Source of the DNA: Cytophagales bacterium
GTDB lineage: Bacteria; Bacteroidota; Bacteroidia; Cytophagales; Cyclobacteriaceae
NCBI GenBank assembly: GCA_024643485.1
Contig: JAHEMU010000119.1
Location: 1-7,712 of the forward strand
DNA length: 7,712 nt
Direction: 5' to 3'
Position 1 is the first letter of the stretch; each line of letters starts with the position of its first letter. Below the pieces are notes generated by a model. The model had not been told where the DNA came from, ran no database searches, and saw nothing but the letters and a program-made list of their open reading frames with translations. The translations under genes were made by a program, and so were the position numbers. Below, piece after piece: positions 6,320-7,712 of this stretch.

Positions 6320-7354
6320 ATGTTCGATAAGGTTAAAAATTTAGCAGAAGAAATTAAAAAATTTCGGGCTCAGTCTCAGGAAGAATTAGAGCAGTATCGA
6401 TTGAAATTCATTTCGAAAAAAGGTGAGCTATCATCTATCATGGGTGAATTGAAAAACGTACCTAATGAAAAAAAGAGAGAAGCTGGTCAACAACTTAATG
6501 AACTGAAACAATTAGCTAAAGAAAAATTTCAGGAATTAATTAATTATATCGATCAGGCAGATAGTAGTTCTTCGACACAAACAGCGGGTATTGACCTAAC
6601 CTTACCTCCTTCTTCGTTTGAGTTGGGAAGCATGCATCCAATTACTGCGGTGCGAAATGAAATCATTTCCATCTTTGAAAAAATTGGCTTTAATGTTTCT
6701 GATGGTCCGGAAATTGAAGATGATTGGCATAATTTTTCAGCCTTAAATTTTCCTCCAAATCATCCAGCACGTGAAATGCAGGACACTTTTTTTATTGAAA
6801 AAAATCCTGACATTGCTTTGCGTACCCACACCTCCTCTGTGCAGGTTCGTGTAATGGAAAAGCAACAACCGCCTATTCGTACGCTTTCTCCGGGTAGAGT
6901 TTTTAGAAACGAAGCTATTTCTGCAAGATCACACTGTATATTTCATCAAGTGGAGGGGCTTTATGTAGATAAAAATGTTAGTTTTCTCGATTTAAAACAG
7001 ACTTTATATCACTTTGCTAAAGAAATGTTTGGCAAAAATACTAAAGTGAGATACCGCCCTTCTTACTTCCCTTTTACCGAACCAAGTGCCGAAATTGACA
7101 TCAGCTGTTTCATTTGTAATGGCGATGGATGTAATATATGTAAACATTCTGGATGGGTAGAAATTGCCGGATCAGGAATGGTAGACCCTAATGTATTGTC
7201 AAATTGCGGAATTGATCCGGAAGAATATACAGGATTTGCATTTGGGATGGGGATTGAACGCATTGCAATGCTTAAGTTTCAAATCACCGATATTCGTTTA
7301 TTCACCGAAAATGACGTTCGATTTTTAAGTCAATTTAGGCGGATTAATCATTAA
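6320..7354 (+). CDS. pheS: Phenylalanine-tRNA ligase alpha subunit (PheS)
   Basis: This 344-residue catalytic subunit of the (alpha-beta)2 enzyme charges tRNA-Phe with phenylalanine in the cytoplasm. An N-terminal helical, probably coiled-coil tRNA-binding arm occupies residues 1-80. The class II catalytic core follows: SDGPEIEDDWHNFSALNFP (127-145), RTHTSSVQ (168-175), motif 2 around GRVFRNEAISARSH (192-205) and FPFTEPSAEID (250-260). Motif 3 lies at GFAFGMGIERIAML (305-318). An inserted Cys4 cluster (Cys263, Cys266, Cys271, Cys274) looks like a metal-binding knuckle; similar clusters occur in PheS of some other bacteria. The start lies 4 nt after the cysN stop, so translation may be coupled. 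The partner pheT is not next door, since the following gene is a dehydrogenase. The protein appears complete. Confidence 0.97.
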   Translation: MFDKVKNLAEEIKKFRAQSQEELEQYRLKFISKKGELSSIMGELKNVPNEKKREAGQQLNELKQLAKEKFQELINYIDQADSSSSTQTAGIDLTLPPSSFELGSMHPITAVRNEIISIFEKIGFNVSDGPEIEDDWHNFSALNFPPNHPAREMQDTFFIEKNPDIALRTHTSSVQVRVMEKQQPPIRTLSPGRVFRNEAISARSHCIFHQVEGLYVDKNVSFLDLKQTLYHFAKEMFGKNTKVRYRPSYFPFTEPSAEIDISCFICNGDGCNICKHSGWVEIAGSGMVDPNVLSNCGIDPEEYTGFAFGMGIERIAMLKFQITDIRLFTENDVRFLSQFRRINH

Positions 7355-7381
7355 GTGATGATTTCTTCCTACCTTTAATCC

Positions 7382-7712
7382 ATGGAAAACACATTATTTC
7401 CAGTCGTTGGTGTTGCCGGTGCAGGAACCATGGGCCTCGGAATAGCGCAAGTGGCTGCTATGGGAGGAAGTAAAGTCATTTTATTTGACTTAAATGAGGA
7501 AGCTTTAAAAAAGGCAAAATCTATAATCGAACAAAATTTAAAGGGAGCTGTAGCACGAGGTAAATCTACCGAAGAGGATGCCCAAAAGACATTGCGTCAA
7601 ATCTCTTATACGTCAAATTCAGATGATTTAATTGCAGATTTGATCATTGAGGCCATTGTAGAAATCATTGAAGTAAAACTTGAATTATTTCAGAAAATCA
7701 GCTCAATTAACA
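7382..7712 (+). CDS. 3-hydroxyacyl-CoA dehydrogenase, 5' part (cut by window end)
   Basis: The first 110 codons are visible. The product is an NAD-dependent dehydrogenase of the 3-hydroxybutyryl/3-hydroxyacyl-CoA family, acting in fatty-acid or butyrate-type metabolism or in phenylacetate breakdown. The Rossmann fold is clear: VVGVAGAGTMGLGIAQVAA (8-26) with GAGTMG at 13-18, an Asp (36) at the end of strand 2 that should bind the ribose of NAD, and ADLIIEAIVE (85-94). The C-terminal domain that would separate Hbd from PaaH or a FadB-like fusion lies outside the window, so no symbol is given. It starts 27 nt after pheS. A near-match to the -7 box (TACCTTTA, 7370-7377) could give it its own start, but there is no -33 match, so read-through from pheS is equally likely. 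Confidence 0.9.
   Translation, partial: MENTLFPVVGVAGAGTMGLGIAQVAAMGGSKVILFDLNEEALKKAKSIIEQNLKGAVARGKSTEEDAQKTLRQISYTSNSDDLIADLIIEAIVEIIEVKLELFQKISSIN

Overview
The window is A+T-rich DNA that looks like an ordinary chromosomal segment from a member of the Bacteroidota, most likely Flavobacteriia. The signs are start codons without Shine-Dalgarno sequences, two good TAnnTTTG-type -7 boxes just upstream of genes, a secreted tetratricopeptide-repeat (TPR) protein ending its signal peptide in Phe-Ala-Gln, and the style of the encoded proteins. I see no rRNA, tRNA, CRISPR array, insertion sequence or phage gene.

Layout. Positions 1-526 hold no convincing gene, but contain an 18-bp perfect palindrome (399-416), a G-rich tract (477-487) and a promoter (489-519). 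Then come a secreted protein of about ten TPRs (527-1651) and, 34 nt later, a WecA/MraY-type membrane sugar-phosphate transferase (1686-2732). The latter runs tail to tail into cysQ on the minus strand (2700-3461), with a 33-nt overlap. A 64-nt divergent gap with a TAnnTTTG box follows. It leads into a compact plus-strand run: cysC (3526-4116), cysD (4123-5028), cysN (5053-6315) and pheS (6320-7354). A 3-hydroxyacyl-CoA dehydrogenase gene starts at 7382 and is cut by the window end.

How the genes work together. CysD and CysN activate sulfate to adenosine 5'-phosphosulfate (APS) using ATP and GTP. CysC phosphorylates APS to 3'-phosphoadenosine-5'-phosphosulfate (PAPS). CysQ removes the 3'-phosphoadenosine 5'-phosphate (PAP) left when PAPS is used. 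No reductase, permease or sulfotransferase lies in the window, so it does not show whether PAPS feeds cysteine synthesis or sulfation of a polysaccharide or lipid. The WecA-type gene next door, which begins lipid-linked glycan assembly, makes glycan sulfation worth testing but does not prove it. PheS is a housekeeping enzyme that appears to share the transcript of the sulfate genes.

I found no clearly undescribed system. The points most worth a second look are the PAPS module beside a glycan-initiating enzyme, the very short leaders implied by the promoter boxes, the 4-nt cysN-pheS junction, and the two-repeat (68-residue) periodicity of the TPR protein.
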